The notes under the pieces are model-generated. The model was not told the DNA's origin, did no database searches, and saw only the letters and a list, made by a program, of their open reading frames with translations. A DNA stretch of 45,218 nt, taken from positions 1 through 45,218 of the forward strand of contig SCEG01000025.1 of NCBI GenBank assembly GCA_004102805.1. Direction: 5' to 3'. Source of the DNA: Muribaculaceae bacterium Isolate-002 (NCI). Its GTDB lineage: Bacteria > Bacteroidota > Bacteroidia > Bacteroidales > Muribaculaceae. How positions within the stretch are numbered: the first letter of the stretch is position 1; every line of letters starts with the position of its first letter. Both the position numbers and the translations under genes were made by a program. Shown here piece after piece: positions 25,320-34,510 of this stretch.

Positions 25320-26033
25320 TCAGTCTTCGGGGGCAGGTTCGGCATCGGGGGCGATGAGCTTGTAGCCTTTGCCGTGAATGTTGATGATTTCAATTGTCGG
25401 GTCGTCTTTGAGGTGCTTGCGCAGCTTGGTGATGTAGACGTCCATCGAACGGGCATTGAAATAGTTGTCGTCAATCCAGATTGTCTTGAGAGCGAAGTTG
25501 CGTTCAAGAATTTCGTTGACATGAGCGCAAAGCAAGCTGAGCAGTTCTGACTCTTTGGTGGTGAGTTTTGTCACTTTGTCATCAATCATGAGAGTCTGCT
25601 TCTGGGTGTCGAAAGTGAATTTGCCGATTTTGTACATTGTCACTTCCTTGCCCTTCTTGCCTTTGACACGGCGGAGGATAGCCTCGATACGGAACACAAG
25701 CTCTTCCATCGAGAACGGTTTGGTGATATAGTCGTCGGCACCGAGCTTGAATCCTTCGAGGATGTCATCTTTAAGTTGCTTGGCGGTAAGGAAAATAATG
25801 GGCACTTCGGAATTGACAGTGCGGATTTCCTGTGCGAGCGAGAAGCCGTCTTTTTTGGGCATCATCACGTCGAGCACACAGATATCGTATTTCCCTTTGA
25901 GGAACGCCTTATAGCCGGCATCGCCGTCGGGATAGAGGTCGGCGTTAAACCCTTTTGCCTGGAGATATTCACGAAGCAGCATGCCGAGGTTTTCGTCGTC
26001 CTCGCATAATAGTATACGCATACGTTCTTCCAT
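25320..26033 (-). CDS. rprY: OmpR-family response regulator, RprY type
   Basis: The 237-residue protein is a two-component response regulator acting as a DNA-binding transcription factor. The receiver domain (1-122) has the acidic pair in CEDDENLG, the phospho-acceptor Asp near residue 55 in VLDVMMPKKDG, and the Lys in LTAKQLKDD. The winged-helix output domain (about 135-230) includes TKLTTKESELLSLLC and SMDVYITKLRKHLKDD, with IHGKGYKL at the end. The ATG at 26033 is used; a TTG at 26042 would overlap the kinase stop. It follows rprX with a 5-nt gap. RprX/RprY was described in Bacteroides fragilis, and the pair here matches it in order and length. Confidence 0.93.
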   Translation of the reverse strand: MEERMRILLCEDDENLGMLLREYLQAKGFNADLYPDGDAGYKAFLKGKYDICVLDVMMPKKDGFSLAQEIRTVNSEVPIIFLTAKQLKDDILEGFKLGADDYITKPFSMEELVFRIEAILRRVKGKKGKEVTMYKIGKFTFDTQKQTLMIDDKVTKLTTKESELLSLLCAHVNEILERNFALKTIWIDDNYFNARSMDVYITKLRKHLKDDPTIEIINIHGKGYKLIAPDAEPAPED

Positions 26034-26038
26034 AATCG

Positions 26039-27583
26039 TCAATTTTTAATTAATGGTAATATGATTATAAATTTTGTTCCCTGGTTGAGTTCGGACTCCA
26101 CTTTTATCGTTCCGCCAAGCAGATCGATCATTTTGTAAACGTAGGCAAGGCCGAGTCCAAAGCCTTTGACGTCGTGTTTGTTGCCGGTCGGCACGCGGTA
26201 GAATTTATCGAAAATCTTACGCAGGTGCTCCTTCTTTATGCCGATTCCGTTGTCCTCGATTGTGATCTGCAGACGGGAGTTGGCGATATCTGCGGTAGAG
26301 ACTTTTATGTCGAGGGGGACATCCTCGCGCCGGTATTTCACGGCGTTGTCAAGCAGATTGAATATTACATTCGTGAAGTGCATTTCGTCGACGTTGACGA
26401 TGGCATCTTCGGCATCAAGCGCGGCGTTAAGCCGACCGCCGTAGCGCTCCACTTTGAGCTTGAAGGTGTTTATGATATTGTTGATGGTTATGTTGGCGTC
26501 GACTTCCTGCAGACGTATCGTAGCCTTCTTGCGGTCGAACATCGACATCTGCAACACTTTCTCTACCTGGAAGCGCAGACGCTTTGTCTCATCGTTGATG
26601 ATTGACGATATGTGTTGGAGCATACCGGGAGACTTGCGCACGGAGTCGTCGTTGAGCATCTGTGCGGCAAGAGATATCGTAGAGATGGGTGTCTTGAACT
26701 CATGGGTCATGTTGTTGATGAAATCGGTTTTCATCTCGTTGAGTTTTTTCTGACGGAATGCCAGAATGATAGTGTAAACAAACACTATGAGTAGCACAAG
26801 AGTGAATGCGAATGCCGGAATGAGGAAACGCACGGATTTAAGAATATATTTCGCCTTTGACGGGAAATATACTTTAAGGAATATTTTCTTGTTGGCAGGG
26901 TCGTTGGGAAACAGCGCCTGAACAAACATCGTGTTATCGTCACCTTTGCTCACGTTTGGAAATCCGTCGGTGGTGTAGACGGGAATGCCGTTGCGGTTGA
27001 CAACAGCAAAGCAGAAAGGCACGCTGACGCCGTTGTTGGCAAGTTCCTCTGCTATAATCTGCCGGGTGAAAGTCGAATCGACACGTTCGAGCACGGGACG
27101 GTTGATGGCCTGCGTGCTGATTTTGAGGATTACTTCATCAAGAATGCCTTTCTGATAGCGCACGCGGTCGTCGAGACGGGCCTGCGCCTCGCGCATTGCA
27201 TTGGTGCGGTCGAGTGCGGCAAGCTGGTCGCCCTGAAGTTTCAGTATCTTGTCGACATCACCACGGATAGTCAACGAGCCTTCAAGGCCGGAAAAGGTAT
27301 TGAAGGAATAGCTTATGCCTCCGAGATGTGGAGGCTGGCCGTCGGGATATTGCGAATAGAGGGCGGCGGACTCCACTCCGCTGACGTCATCTTCAAGATA
27401 ATAGCGGGTCTCTTCCTGCTCAAGGCGCGAACTAACCATGTAGAGGCTTCGGCGCACGCCTTCGGCAAACTGGTCGTCGCGCATCTTGATGATGTCGTCC
27501 ATATATTTTATTTCAATATACAGCAACCCGACAAAAGTGACCGCCATCAGAATAGTGAGTAACCATATAGTAGATTTCTTCAT
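26039..27583 (-). CDS. rprX: Sensor histidine kinase, RprX type
   Basis: This membrane kinase phosphorylates RprY. The 514-residue protein has TM1 at about residues 4-24, a periplasmic sensor region of about 225 residues with a coiled stretch, TM2 at about 255-277, then the catalytic module. The HisKA box is NNMTHEFKTPISTISLAAQ (phospho-accepting His near 298). The ATPase has NLLDNAVKYR (N box), EDNGIGI (G1), and GFGLGLAYV (G2). The signal sensed is unknown. The ATG at 27583 is preferred to an in-frame TTG at 27595. It and rprY form a two-gene operon. Confidence 0.93.
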   Translation of the reverse strand: MKKSTIWLLTILMAVTFVGLLYIEIKYMDDIIKMRDDQFAEGVRRSLYMVSSRLEQEETRYYLEDDVSGVESAALYSQYPDGQPPHLGGISYSFNTFSGLEGSLTIRGDVDKILKLQGDQLAALDRTNAMREAQARLDDRVRYQKGILDEVILKISTQAINRPVLERVDSTFTRQIIAEELANNGVSVPFCFAVVNRNGIPVYTTDGFPNVSKGDDNTMFVQALFPNDPANKKIFLKVYFPSKAKYILKSVRFLIPAFAFTLVLLIVFVYTIILAFRQKKLNEMKTDFINNMTHEFKTPISTISLAAQMLNDDSVRKSPGMLQHISSIINDETKRLRFQVEKVLQMSMFDRKKATIRLQEVDANITINNIINTFKLKVERYGGRLNAALDAEDAIVNVDEMHFTNVIFNLLDNAVKYRREDVPLDIKVSTADIANSRLQITIEDNGIGIKKEHLRKIFDKFYRVPTGNKHDVKGFGLGLAYVYKMIDLLGGTIKVESELNQGTKFIIILPLIKN

Positions 27584-27668
27584 GTCTGCGTTCAATTTTT
27601 ACAAAATAGTGATGCGGCATTGACCCTTCAACATGAGTCATTTATGCTGTAGCGACAACATGGGCATA

Positions 27669-27700
27669 CAAATTTCGCACACTTTTTATAATATTAACAA
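27669..27700 (-). promoter_or_regulatory. Candidate promoter of rprXY
   Basis: On the minus strand TTG (27700-27698), 21 nt, GAAATTTG (27676-27669) is a one-mismatch version of TTG/TAnnTTTG, 86 nt before the rprX ATG. The rest of the 27584-27857 spacer is A/T-rich with no gene. Confidence 0.4.
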
Positions 27701-27857
27701 ATAAGATGAAAGAGTGTTTAAAAAAATTTCAGAGTGATGTTAACAGTTGCAACATCACCAAAAGCGTTACATTTTAACATTTCGGCGTAAATTTAACATA
27801 AAAATGTGAATAAGCAAAATTCAGAGCATATTTTTCAACAAATGCCGTAAAAAAGCA

Positions 27858-27891
27858 GTCAGACCGAAGCTGAAATCAACTTCGGTCTGAC
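27858..27891 (-). terminator. Rho-independent terminator of nhaA
   Basis: GTCAGACCGAAG (27858-27869) and CTTCGGTCTGAC (27880-27891) form a perfect 12-bp stem with a 10-nt loop. On the minus strand it is followed by TGCTTTTTTAC, a good U tract. It lies 24 nt after the nhaA stop. Confidence 0.9.
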
Positions 27892-27914
27892 ATATATTCT
27901 TTAGTGGAATGTCG

Positions 27915-29447
27915 CTAATCTTCCGCCTCAACGGGCTGCTTGGGCAGCGTGCGGTGCAGCAACATATACCCTGCAATTCCGGCGAGCAACGACCCTATCA
28001 CAATACCGAGTTTGGCATGGCTAAGAAGCGATGCGCCCTCCGCTCCCATCGATCCGAATGACAGATTGGCGATGAAAATAGAGACGGTGAAACCTATACC
28101 ACCCAGCATTGCTATCGAACCCATCATCTTCCAGTTGCTGTGCTCCGGCATCGGGGCAAGTCTCAGCTTGACTGTAATCCATGAGAAGATGAAAATTCCG
28201 GCACACTTGCCCACAACGAGAGCGCATATAACTGCGAGGCTGACACCTTCGAGAATGCTCATCGGATCCATGTCGAGGAGGAAAATTCCGGCGTTGGCAA
28301 ATGCGAAAATAGGTATTATTATATAGTTGACAAGCGGATGAAGGGTGTCCTCGAGATCCTGAAGCGGAGATATGACTTTATCGGAAGCCGACTCCACCTG
28401 CTTGAGCCAGTCGAGCTGCTCTTTGGAAAGAATGGTCTTGCGGGAAAGCGTCTCGTCGTCTTCATGACGGAAATGATTGATAGAGTCGCGTATCTGCCTG
28501 ATATATTTCTTTGGCTCGAACACCGGTGTGGCCGGCACACAGAATGCGACAAGCACACCTGCAATGGTGGGATGAATACCTGAGTTGAGAAACAGGAACC
28601 ATATCACGCCGCCGACCCCGATATAGAACATCTTGCTCTTTATGCGCAGCCATGAGCCCATCAGCAGAACTCCGAAGAGCATCAAGGCGTAGAGAAGCAA
28701 AATGCCGTCAATCTGTGTCGAATAGAACACTGCAATGACAATAATGCCGCCGATGTCGTCGACCACGGCAAGGGTGGTAAGGAATATCTTAAGCGAAAGC
28801 GGCACTCTCTTTCCGAGCATGCTGAGCACACCGAGCGAAAACGCGATGTCGGTAGCCATCGGAATCGCCGCACCGCCGGTGTAGTCTGTACCCATTGAAA
28901 ATGCGAGAAATATCACAACGGGAACAACCATGCCGCCGACAGCTCCGACGATGGGAAGCAATGCCTGACGGAACGATGACAGTTCGCCCACGAGCACCTC
29001 TCGCTTGATTTCAAGTCCGATGGAGAAGAAGAAGATGGCCATCAGGGCATCATTGATAAACTGAAGCATAGTCATCGGATGTCCGGAATGCGAGAATATG
29101 TTGAAGTTGCCTACCTGCAGACGTATCTCCTGCTCCCAGAATTCAAAATAATGACCGCTGATTGCGGGAATATTCGCTACTACAAGAGCAAGAAATGTGG
29201 CGAAGATAAGCACATTTCCACCCGAAGCATGGTGGCGCAATGCCTGTCGGGCAGCATAGAAGATAACGTGTGCCTGGTTGTTAAGCGCGTTGACCGACTG
29301 CTGAACCTGCCGCGGCAGTGATGATGAATGCGAACCGGACTCCTTGTCCGAATTCTCCGGTTTCAAATCGTGCTGATTGCCGGTGTCCGGTGTGTTTCCG
29401 GAATTACCTTTCTGATTTACCATAGAGAAATTGTTTTTAGAAATCAT
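27915..29447 (-). CDS. nhaA: Na+/H+ antiporter NhaA
   Basis: NhaA exchanges external protons for cytosolic sodium in the inner membrane and controls pH and salt. The core shows the family residues: ATDIAFSLG, and VVDDIGGI with the paired transport aspartates. About 11-12 transmembrane segments can be traced. The 510 residues exceed E. coli NhaA (388). Part of this is a Ser/Gly/Asn-rich N-terminal tail of about 60 residues, and part is a large charged loop of about 65 residues between two TM segments (near YIRQIRDSINHFRHEDDETL). Both are on the soluble side and appear typical of the Bacteroidales type. A second possible start is the Met at 29423. The gene is single, with its own terminator, and a 7-bp palindrome (29459-29477) lies 12 nt ahead of the start. 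Confidence 0.95.
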   Translation of the reverse strand: MISKNNFSMVNQKGNSGNTPDTGNQHDLKPENSDKESGSHSSSLPRQVQQSVNALNNQAHVIFYAARQALRHHASGGNVLIFATFLALVVANIPAISGHYFEFWEQEIRLQVGNFNIFSHSGHPMTMLQFINDALMAIFFFSIGLEIKREVLVGELSSFRQALLPIVGAVGGMVVPVVIFLAFSMGTDYTGGAAIPMATDIAFSLGVLSMLGKRVPLSLKIFLTTLAVVDDIGGIIVIAVFYSTQIDGILLLYALMLFGVLLMGSWLRIKSKMFYIGVGGVIWFLFLNSGIHPTIAGVLVAFCVPATPVFEPKKYIRQIRDSINHFRHEDDETLSRKTILSKEQLDWLKQVESASDKVISPLQDLEDTLHPLVNYIIIPIFAFANAGIFLLDMDPMSILEGVSLAVICALVVGKCAGIFIFSWITVKLRLAPMPEHSNWKMMGSIAMLGGIGFTVSIFIANLSFGSMGAEGASLLSHAKLGIVIGSLLAGIAGYMLLHRTLPKQPVEAED

Positions 29448-29538
29448 ATTGGCGGTATAAATCTGTCTCGCAGATTTGCTGCTCGCGACACCTGATGCCG
29501 GGCAATCTGAAAAGACTACAACCGCGTGTCATAGAAAT

Positions 29539-29566
29539 GATGTCGGTGTCATTCGACACCGGCATC
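29539..29566 (-). terminator. Hairpin after lepA
   Basis: GATGTCGGTGTC (29539-29550) and GACACCGGCATC (29555-29566) pair over 12 bases with one G-U wobble and a 4-nt loop. On the minus strand it begins 25 nt after the lepA stop and is followed by ATTTCTATG, a weak T tract. Confidence 0.65.
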
Positions 29567-29590
29567 ACATTATTTAATCTTTACCTATTA

Positions 29591-31378
29591 TCAATCGAGT
29601 TTAAGAACTGCGAGGAATGCTTTCTGCGGCACCTCAACGGAGCCGATCTGTTTCATTCGTTTTTTCCCTTTCTTCTGCTTTTCGAGAAGTTTGCGTTTAC
29701 GCGAGATATCGCCGCCGTAACATTTTGCAGTCACATCCTTGCGCACAGCCTTTATTGTCTCGCGCGCGATAATCTTGGCGCCGATTGCGGCCTGTATCGC
29801 TATATCAAACTGCTGACGGGGTATCAGTTCCTTTAGTTTCTCACACATGCGGCGGCCGAATGTCACGGCATTGTCGGCATGAGTGAGTGTAGAGAGGGCG
29901 TCGACACTCTCGCCGTTGAGGAGTATATCGAGTTTGACGAGCTTCGACTCGCGGAAATCGTGGATATGATAATCGAAAGAGGCGTATCCTTTCGATATGC
30001 TTTTGAGTTTATCGTAGAAGTCGATGACAATCTCGCCCAACGGCATGTCGAAGATAATCTCCACACGGTTGCCGGAAATGAATTCCTGCTTTACAAGCTC
30101 ACCGCGTTTGCCGAGACAGAGGGTCATAATCGGGCCGATAAAGTCGGTTGTTGTTATGACGGATGCGCGGATATACGGTTCTTCGATATGGTCGATAAGC
30201 GTTATGTCGGGAAGGCCTGACGGGTTGTGCACCTCTGTCATATTTCCTTTTTTATCAAAGACTCTGTAGGATACGTTAGGCACGGTGGTGATGACATCCA
30301 TGTCAAACTCACGTCCGAGACGTTCCTGTATGATCTCCATGTGAAGGAGTCCGAGGAAGCCGCAACGGAAACCGAATCCGAGAGCGGCCGATGACTCCGG
30401 CTGGAATGTCAGCGAGGCGTCATTGAGCTGCAGTTTTTCGAGAGAGTTACGCAGATTTTCGAAGTCTTCCGTCTCAATGGGATAGACTCCGGCGAATACC
30501 ATCGGCTTGACTTCCTCAAAACCGTCGATTGCCGCTTCACACGGTCGGTTGACGTGGGTGATAGTGTCTCCTACGCGCACTTCTTTAGATGTCTTTATGC
30601 CGGATATGATGTAACCGACGTTGCCTGCACTGAGTTCGCGACGGGGATCCATATCGAGTTTCAGCACGCCTATCTCGTCGGCATGATACTCTTTACCTGT
30701 CGACACGAATTTCACGAAATCATCTTTTGCTATCCGACCGTTGACAATCTTGAAATATGCGATGATGCCACGGAATGGATTGAATACAGAGTCAAAAATC
30801 AATGCCTGCAGAGGAGCGTCGGGATCGCCCTGAGGCGCGGGTACACGCTCTACAATCGCACGCAGTATATCCTCGATGCCGATACCGGTCTTGCCTGACG
30901 CGCGAATTATTTCTTCACGACGGCAACCGAGCAGCTCGACAATCTGGTCTTCAACTTCGTCGGGATTGGCAGAGTCGAGATCGACTTTGTTTATGACCGG
31001 AATAATCTCAAGGTCGTTGTCGATAGCCATATAGAGGTTTGAAATGGTCTGAGCCTGTATGCCCTGCGAGGCATCGACTATGAGCAACGCGCCTTCGCAT
31101 GCGGCTATCGAGCGCGACACTTCGTAGGAGAAGTCGACGTGCCCCGGGGTGTCGATGAGGTTGAGAATATATTTCTCGCCGTCAATCGCATACTCCATCT
31201 GTATGGCATGACTTTTAATCGTGATGCCACGCTCACGCTCCAGCTCCATGTCGTCAAGCACCTGCGCCTGCAGGTCTTTCTGGGCTACAGTGCCGGTGTA
31301 TTCGAGCAGACGGTCGGCCAGAGTGCTCTTGCCGTGGTCGATATGTGCAATGATACAAAAGTTTCTTATATTTTTCAT
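29591..31378 (-). CDS. lepA: Elongation factor 4 (LepA)
   Basis: LepA is a ribosome-binding GTPase that resembles EF-G and helps translation initiation or back-translocation. The 595-residue length is exactly the family norm. The G motifs are present: [15 protein letters not shown] (P loop), [10 protein letters not shown] (switch I), DTPGHVDF, and [13 protein letters not shown]. The C-terminal domain unique to LepA is seen in [21 protein letters not shown]. The ATG at 31378 starts [16 protein letters not shown]; an upstream in-frame start at 31426 would add a hydrophobic lead not seen in the family. The promoter box lies 46 nt upstream. Confidence 0.97.
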   Translation of the reverse strand: MKNIRNFCIIAHIDHGKSTLADRLLEYTGTVAQKDLQAQVLDDMELERERGITIKSHAIQMEYAIDGEKYILNLIDTPGHVDFSYEVSRSIAACEGALLIVDASQGIQAQTISNLYMAIDNDLEIIPVINKVDLDSANPDEVEDQIVELLGCRREEIIRASGKTGIGIEDILRAIVERVPAPQGDPDAPLQALIFDSVFNPFRGIIAYFKIVNGRIAKDDFVKFVSTGKEYHADEIGVLKLDMDPRRELSAGNVGYIISGIKTSKEVRVGDTITHVNRPCEAAIDGFEEVKPMVFAGVYPIETEDFENLRNSLEKLQLNDASLTFQPESSAALGFGFRCGFLGLLHMEIIQERLGREFDMDVITTVPNVSYRVFDKKGNMTEVHNPSGLPDITLIDHIEEPYIRASVITTTDFIGPIMTLCLGKRGELVKQEFISGNRVEIIFDMPLGEIVIDFYDKLKSISKGYASFDYHIHDFRESKLVKLDILLNGESVDALSTLTHADNAVTFGRRMCEKLKELIPRQQFDIAIQAAIGAKIIARETIKAVRKDVTAKCYGGDISRKRKLLEKQKKGKKRMKQIGSVEVPQKAFLAVLKLD

Positions 31379-31423
31379 CTTCAATGAAGTCTGTATTGTA
31401 GTAAAGATGTCAAAATCGAATTG

Positions 31424-31431
31424 CAAATTTA
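31424..31431 (-). promoter_or_regulatory. -7 element of the lepA promoter
   Basis: On the minus strand TAAATTTG (31431-31424) matches TAnnTTTG, 45 nt before the lepA ATG. No TTG stands at the ideal -33 distance. Confidence 0.5.
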
Positions 31432-31523
31432 CACATTTTTTTTCACATTTCAGATATTTCGCTGACTGACCGTCAAATTTTGCGTAACGGCCGGCATCAC
31501 CTCAGGTGTGAACAGACGAAAAA

Positions 31524-31555
31524 CGGGCGCTACCGCATTGAAGCGACAGCGCCCG
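31524..31555 (-). terminator. Terminator of the LRR gene
   Basis: CGGGCGCT (31524-31531) and AGCGCCCG (31548-31555) form an 8-bp G/C stem. On the minus strand it is followed by TTTTTCG, a good U tract. It lies 75 nt after the LRR gene stop. Confidence 0.75.
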
Positions 31556-31629
31556 AAAGATAAATCAGTTATCTATATTTCCCGCAGATAGCGGTGTTTG
31601 CCGACTTGTCGGACGGGAATGCGTTCATA

Positions 31630-32688
31630 TCAATAATTCCACTGGCAGGCTACCATCTGCAGGTTGTCGCAGGCTATGGTGCGGAAGTCGGTAATCATGT
31701 TGTAGCGGCAATTGACGTAACGGAGCATGCTGTCGAACGAGACATCAAGCATTGTCAGCTGATTGTTGTTGCAGAGCAGACGCTCGAGCTGAGTCTGATT
31801 TGACAGGTTGAGCGAAGTCAGGTCGTTGTATGAGCAATCGACAAACAGCAGGTTGGGACAATTGTCGACAGAGAGTGAAGTCAGGTCGTTGTATGAGCAG
31901 ACAAGATCGATGAGCGCGTTGCAATTGCTGACTGCAAGCTGGGTCATGTTGTTGTCAGAGCAGATGATAGTGCTGACCGACGGGAGCCGGTTGATATAGA
32001 GCTTTGCAATCTCGTTGTCATCGACATTGAGGTTGGTGAGGTTTTCAACGCCGGCAAGCGCGATAGAGGTCAACTTGTTATATCCGCAATAAAGATTTTT
32101 AAGAGCGGTGCAGCCACTGACGTTTAGGGCTTCGAGGTGACAGCCCTGACAGTTGAGTGTGACAAGTGTGGGCGAGTTTGCCACCGACAGTTCAACAAAC
32201 AGGTTGTTGGAGCAATTTAGGGTCTTCAGACTTGTGGTGCCTGAAAGATCGAGATTTGTCAGTCGGTTGCGATAGATTTTGAGTTCGGTCATAGCCGGGC
32301 AGCTTGCCGACGAAAATTCAGTCAGTTTGTTGCGCGAGGCGTCAAGTTTAGTCAATACGGGATCTTCATTGACTGTGAGGGCGGTAAGACTGTTACGTGA
32401 AACGTTTACTTCCTGAAGCGCGTCAAACCCCGAAAGGTCAAGTGTGCCGGCGAGATGTTTGTCCTTCCATTCGATTTTGGTGACATGTCCGTTTTCGACT
32501 GTAACACCCTCCCATGTGGCAGGAGCCTTAGTGTCGTTGATATTAAGAGCCTGTGCGTTGGTAGCGTCCCTTTCACCGGGCTGTGACAAGAAAGCCTGAA
32601 GTTGCTTCAACTCGCTTTTGTCAATCTTCTGAGCGAAAGCTCCGGTGCATCCTATCATCAGAGCAATCAATAAAACAGCTTTTTTCAT
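31630..32688 (-). CDS. Secreted leucine-rich-repeat protein with twelve exact 21-residue repeats
   Basis: The 352-residue protein has a signal peptide (residues 1-20, MKKAVLLIALMIGCTGAFAQ), a short N-terminal region (KIDKSELKQLQAFLSQPG; then a WEGVTVENGHVTKI strand pair), and a repeat domain from about residue 89. It consists of twelve consecutive units of exactly 21 residues with the form L-x-x-L-x-C-S-x-N-x-L-T-x-L-x-V-x-x-C-x-x, then a truncated unit ending WNY. Cys at the sixth position of many units is typical of Bacteroidota LRR proteins of this kind. There is no membrane anchor, lipobox or T9SS sorting tail, so the mature protein should stay in the periplasm or be released. Binding of a peptide or glycan is possible; the partner is unknown. 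Its gene is flanked by dnaB and lepA but has its own terminator. Confidence 0.8.
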   Translation of the reverse strand: MKKAVLLIALMIGCTGAFAQKIDKSELKQLQAFLSQPGERDATNAQALNINDTKAPATWEGVTVENGHVTKIEWKDKHLAGTLDLSGFDALQEVNVSRNSLTALTVNEDPVLTKLDASRNKLTEFSSASCPAMTELKIYRNRLTNLDLSGTTSLKTLNCSNNLFVELSVANSPTLVTLNCQGCHLEALNVSGCTALKNLYCGYNKLTSIALAGVENLTNLNVDDNEIAKLYINRLPSVSTIICSDNNMTQLAVSNCNALIDLVCSYNDLTSLSVDNCPNLLFVDCSYNDLTSLNLSNQTQLERLLCNNNQLTMLDVSFDSMLRYVNCRYNMITDFRTIACDNLQMVACQWNY

Positions 32689-32808
32689 AACTAATAGTTG
32701 ATTAGAAGTTTATTACCTAAACAACGGTCAGAGAAAAAAGGTTTATGAGCCTGTTAAAATTTTATTTTGTCACGCCGACAACAGGTTTTGATACGATGCG
32801 GATTTCGC

Positions 32809-34365
32809 TCAGAACGGTGCCGGAGCATCGGATGACGATGCGCTCAGATCGACGCTCCCGCCAGAAAATGGGTCGGATGACTGCGACAATGCCACCGGGT
32901 CGTCAGATGAGTTGATACGCGAGCCGACAGTTGCCTCCCCATACGTTCCGCCCTCCTCTATCCAGTTTTCAAAACGGGTGTATTGTCCGCGGAAACGCAT
33001 GCGCACGTCGGTTACCTGACCGTTACGATGCTTGGCTATGATAAACTGCGCAAGATTTCGGATATCATTTCCCTCGGCGTCGGTATCGCTTTTGATATAA
33101 TATTCGGGACGATGGATGAAGCATACGATGTCGGCATCCTGTTCGATGGCACCCGACTCACGGAGGTCAGAGAGCTGCGGACGTTTTCCGTCGGTGCGCG
33201 ACTCCACGCTACGGTTGAGCTGCGAAAGCGCCACTATCGGTATGTTCAATTCTTTGGCAAGCTGTTTCAGCGAACGCGATATCATTGACACCTCCTGCTC
33301 ACGTGAGCCGAATTTCATGCCTGAGGCATTCATAAGCTGCAGGTAGTCGATTATGATAAACTGCACATTGTGCTCCCTGACAAGGCGCCGGGCCTTCGTG
33401 CGCAATTCGAAAATCGACAGAGAGGCGGTGTCATCGATATAAAGCGGCGCGCTATAGAGATGCTTGATACGCGACATCAGCTGATCCCACTCGCGGTTGT
33501 CGAGGCGACCGCTCTTTATCTTTTCACTTTCGAGCTCGCAAGTGTTGCATATCAGACGGTTGACAAGCTGAATATTAGACATTTCAAGCGAGAATATCGC
33601 AACGGGAGTGTTGTAGTTGACCGCCATGTTTTTCGCCATGGAAAGGACGAACGCGGTCTTTCCCATAGCCGGACGCGCGGCAATGATGATAAGGTCGCTC
33701 CGCTGCCATCCTGATGTGATTTTGTCGAGGTCATGAAATCCCGACTCAAGTCCCGACATACCTGACGCCCTGTTGGCGGCAGCCTCTATCTGCTCTATCG
33801 CCTGCTTGATGACAGGGTCGACCTGCGTGAAATCTTTCTTTACATTGCGCTGCGATATCTCAAACAGTTTGCCTTCGGCTTCCTGCATCAGGTCGTCGAC
33901 GTCGTTGGTTTCGTCGTAAGCCTTTGCCTCGATAGAAGAGGCAAACGATATGAGCTCGCGGGCAAGATATTTCTGCGCCACGATGCGGGCATGATACTCG
34001 ACATTGGCCGACGAGGCCACACGCGACGTCAGTTCGGCGATGAATGCCGGACCGCCGACCTCCTCGAGAGTGCCGTTGAGTCGCAACTGCTCCATGACGG
34101 TGAGCATATCAATAGGTCGCTGAGCCGCACCGAGCGACTGTATCGCATGATATATCTTCTGATTGCTCGGCTCGTAGAAACTGCCGGGATGAAGGATGTC
34201 GCACACTACGGTGTAGGCATCCTTTTCGAGCATGATTGCACCGAGCACGGCTTCTTCAAGGTCTTTGTCCTGAGGCTGAAGCCGTCCGAGAGTGTCGATT
34301 TTAGACTGTTGCTGATATTGTGGCCGGGCTCCGTCGCGGCGCCCCTGTTTGTTGACAAATTCCAT
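32809..34365 (-). CDS. dnaB: Replicative DNA helicase
   Basis: DnaB unwinds DNA at the fork and binds primase. The 518-residue protein has the N-terminal helical domain (PQDKDLEEAVLGAIML, about 28-130), a linker, and the RecA-like motor with Walker A AARPAMGKTAFVLS (near 225-238), FSLEMSN, IIIDYLQLMN, and LSQLNRSVESR. The C-terminal 50 residues are Ser/Asp/Pro-rich and unstructured. The ATG at 34365 gives MEFVNKQG; the frame continues up to 34425 but the promoter -7 box (34402-34395) falls inside that part, so the shorter start is right. No intein is present. The upstream neighbour ispE is divergent. Confidence 0.96.
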   Translation of the reverse strand: MEFVNKQGRRDGARPQYQQQSKIDTLGRLQPQDKDLEEAVLGAIMLEKDAYTVVCDILHPGSFYEPSNQKIYHAIQSLGAAQRPIDMLTVMEQLRLNGTLEEVGGPAFIAELTSRVASSANVEYHARIVAQKYLARELISFASSIEAKAYDETNDVDDLMQEAEGKLFEISQRNVKKDFTQVDPVIKQAIEQIEAAANRASGMSGLESGFHDLDKITSGWQRSDLIIIAARPAMGKTAFVLSMAKNMAVNYNTPVAIFSLEMSNIQLVNRLICNTCELESEKIKSGRLDNREWDQLMSRIKHLYSAPLYIDDTASLSIFELRTKARRLVREHNVQFIIIDYLQLMNASGMKFGSREQEVSMISRSLKQLAKELNIPIVALSQLNRSVESRTDGKRPQLSDLRESGAIEQDADIVCFIHRPEYYIKSDTDAEGNDIRNLAQFIIAKHRNGQVTDVRMRFRGQYTRFENWIEEGGTYGEATVGSRINSSDDPVALSQSSDPFSGGSVDLSASSSDAPAPF

Positions 34366-34394
34366 ATAAATAATGAACTGATGCTTATTTGATA

Positions 34395-34402
34395 CAAAAG
34401 TA
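34395..34402 (-). promoter_or_regulatory. -7 element of the dnaB promoter
   Basis: TACTTTTG on the minus strand (34402-34395) fits TAnnTTTG, 29 nt before the dnaB ATG. Its position rules out the longer dnaB start. Confidence 0.55.
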
Positions 34403-34479
34403 GCAAAATTGGAGCGGAATGCCAAAGGCCCCGCACCTGATTTATCAACCGAATTATCAATATTTATAAATATTATGTG

Positions 34480-34487
34480 TAATTTTG
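34480..34487 (+). promoter_or_regulatory. -7 element of the ispE promoter
   Basis: TAATTTTG (34480-34487) lies 23 nt before the ispE ATG. It shares a 145-nt divergent spacer with the dnaB promoter. Confidence 0.5.
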
Positions 34488-34510
34488 CTTTTTATTGAAA
34501 TAACAGCCAC

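Noticed and set aside
25269..25550. A short plus-strand open frame starting in the rprY terminator
   Set aside because: It is antisense to rprY and begins inside the hairpin; it is a shadow.
31630..32688. The LRR protein as a T9SS cargo
   Set aside because: The C-terminus ends in a truncated repeat and lacks any sorting-tail pattern.
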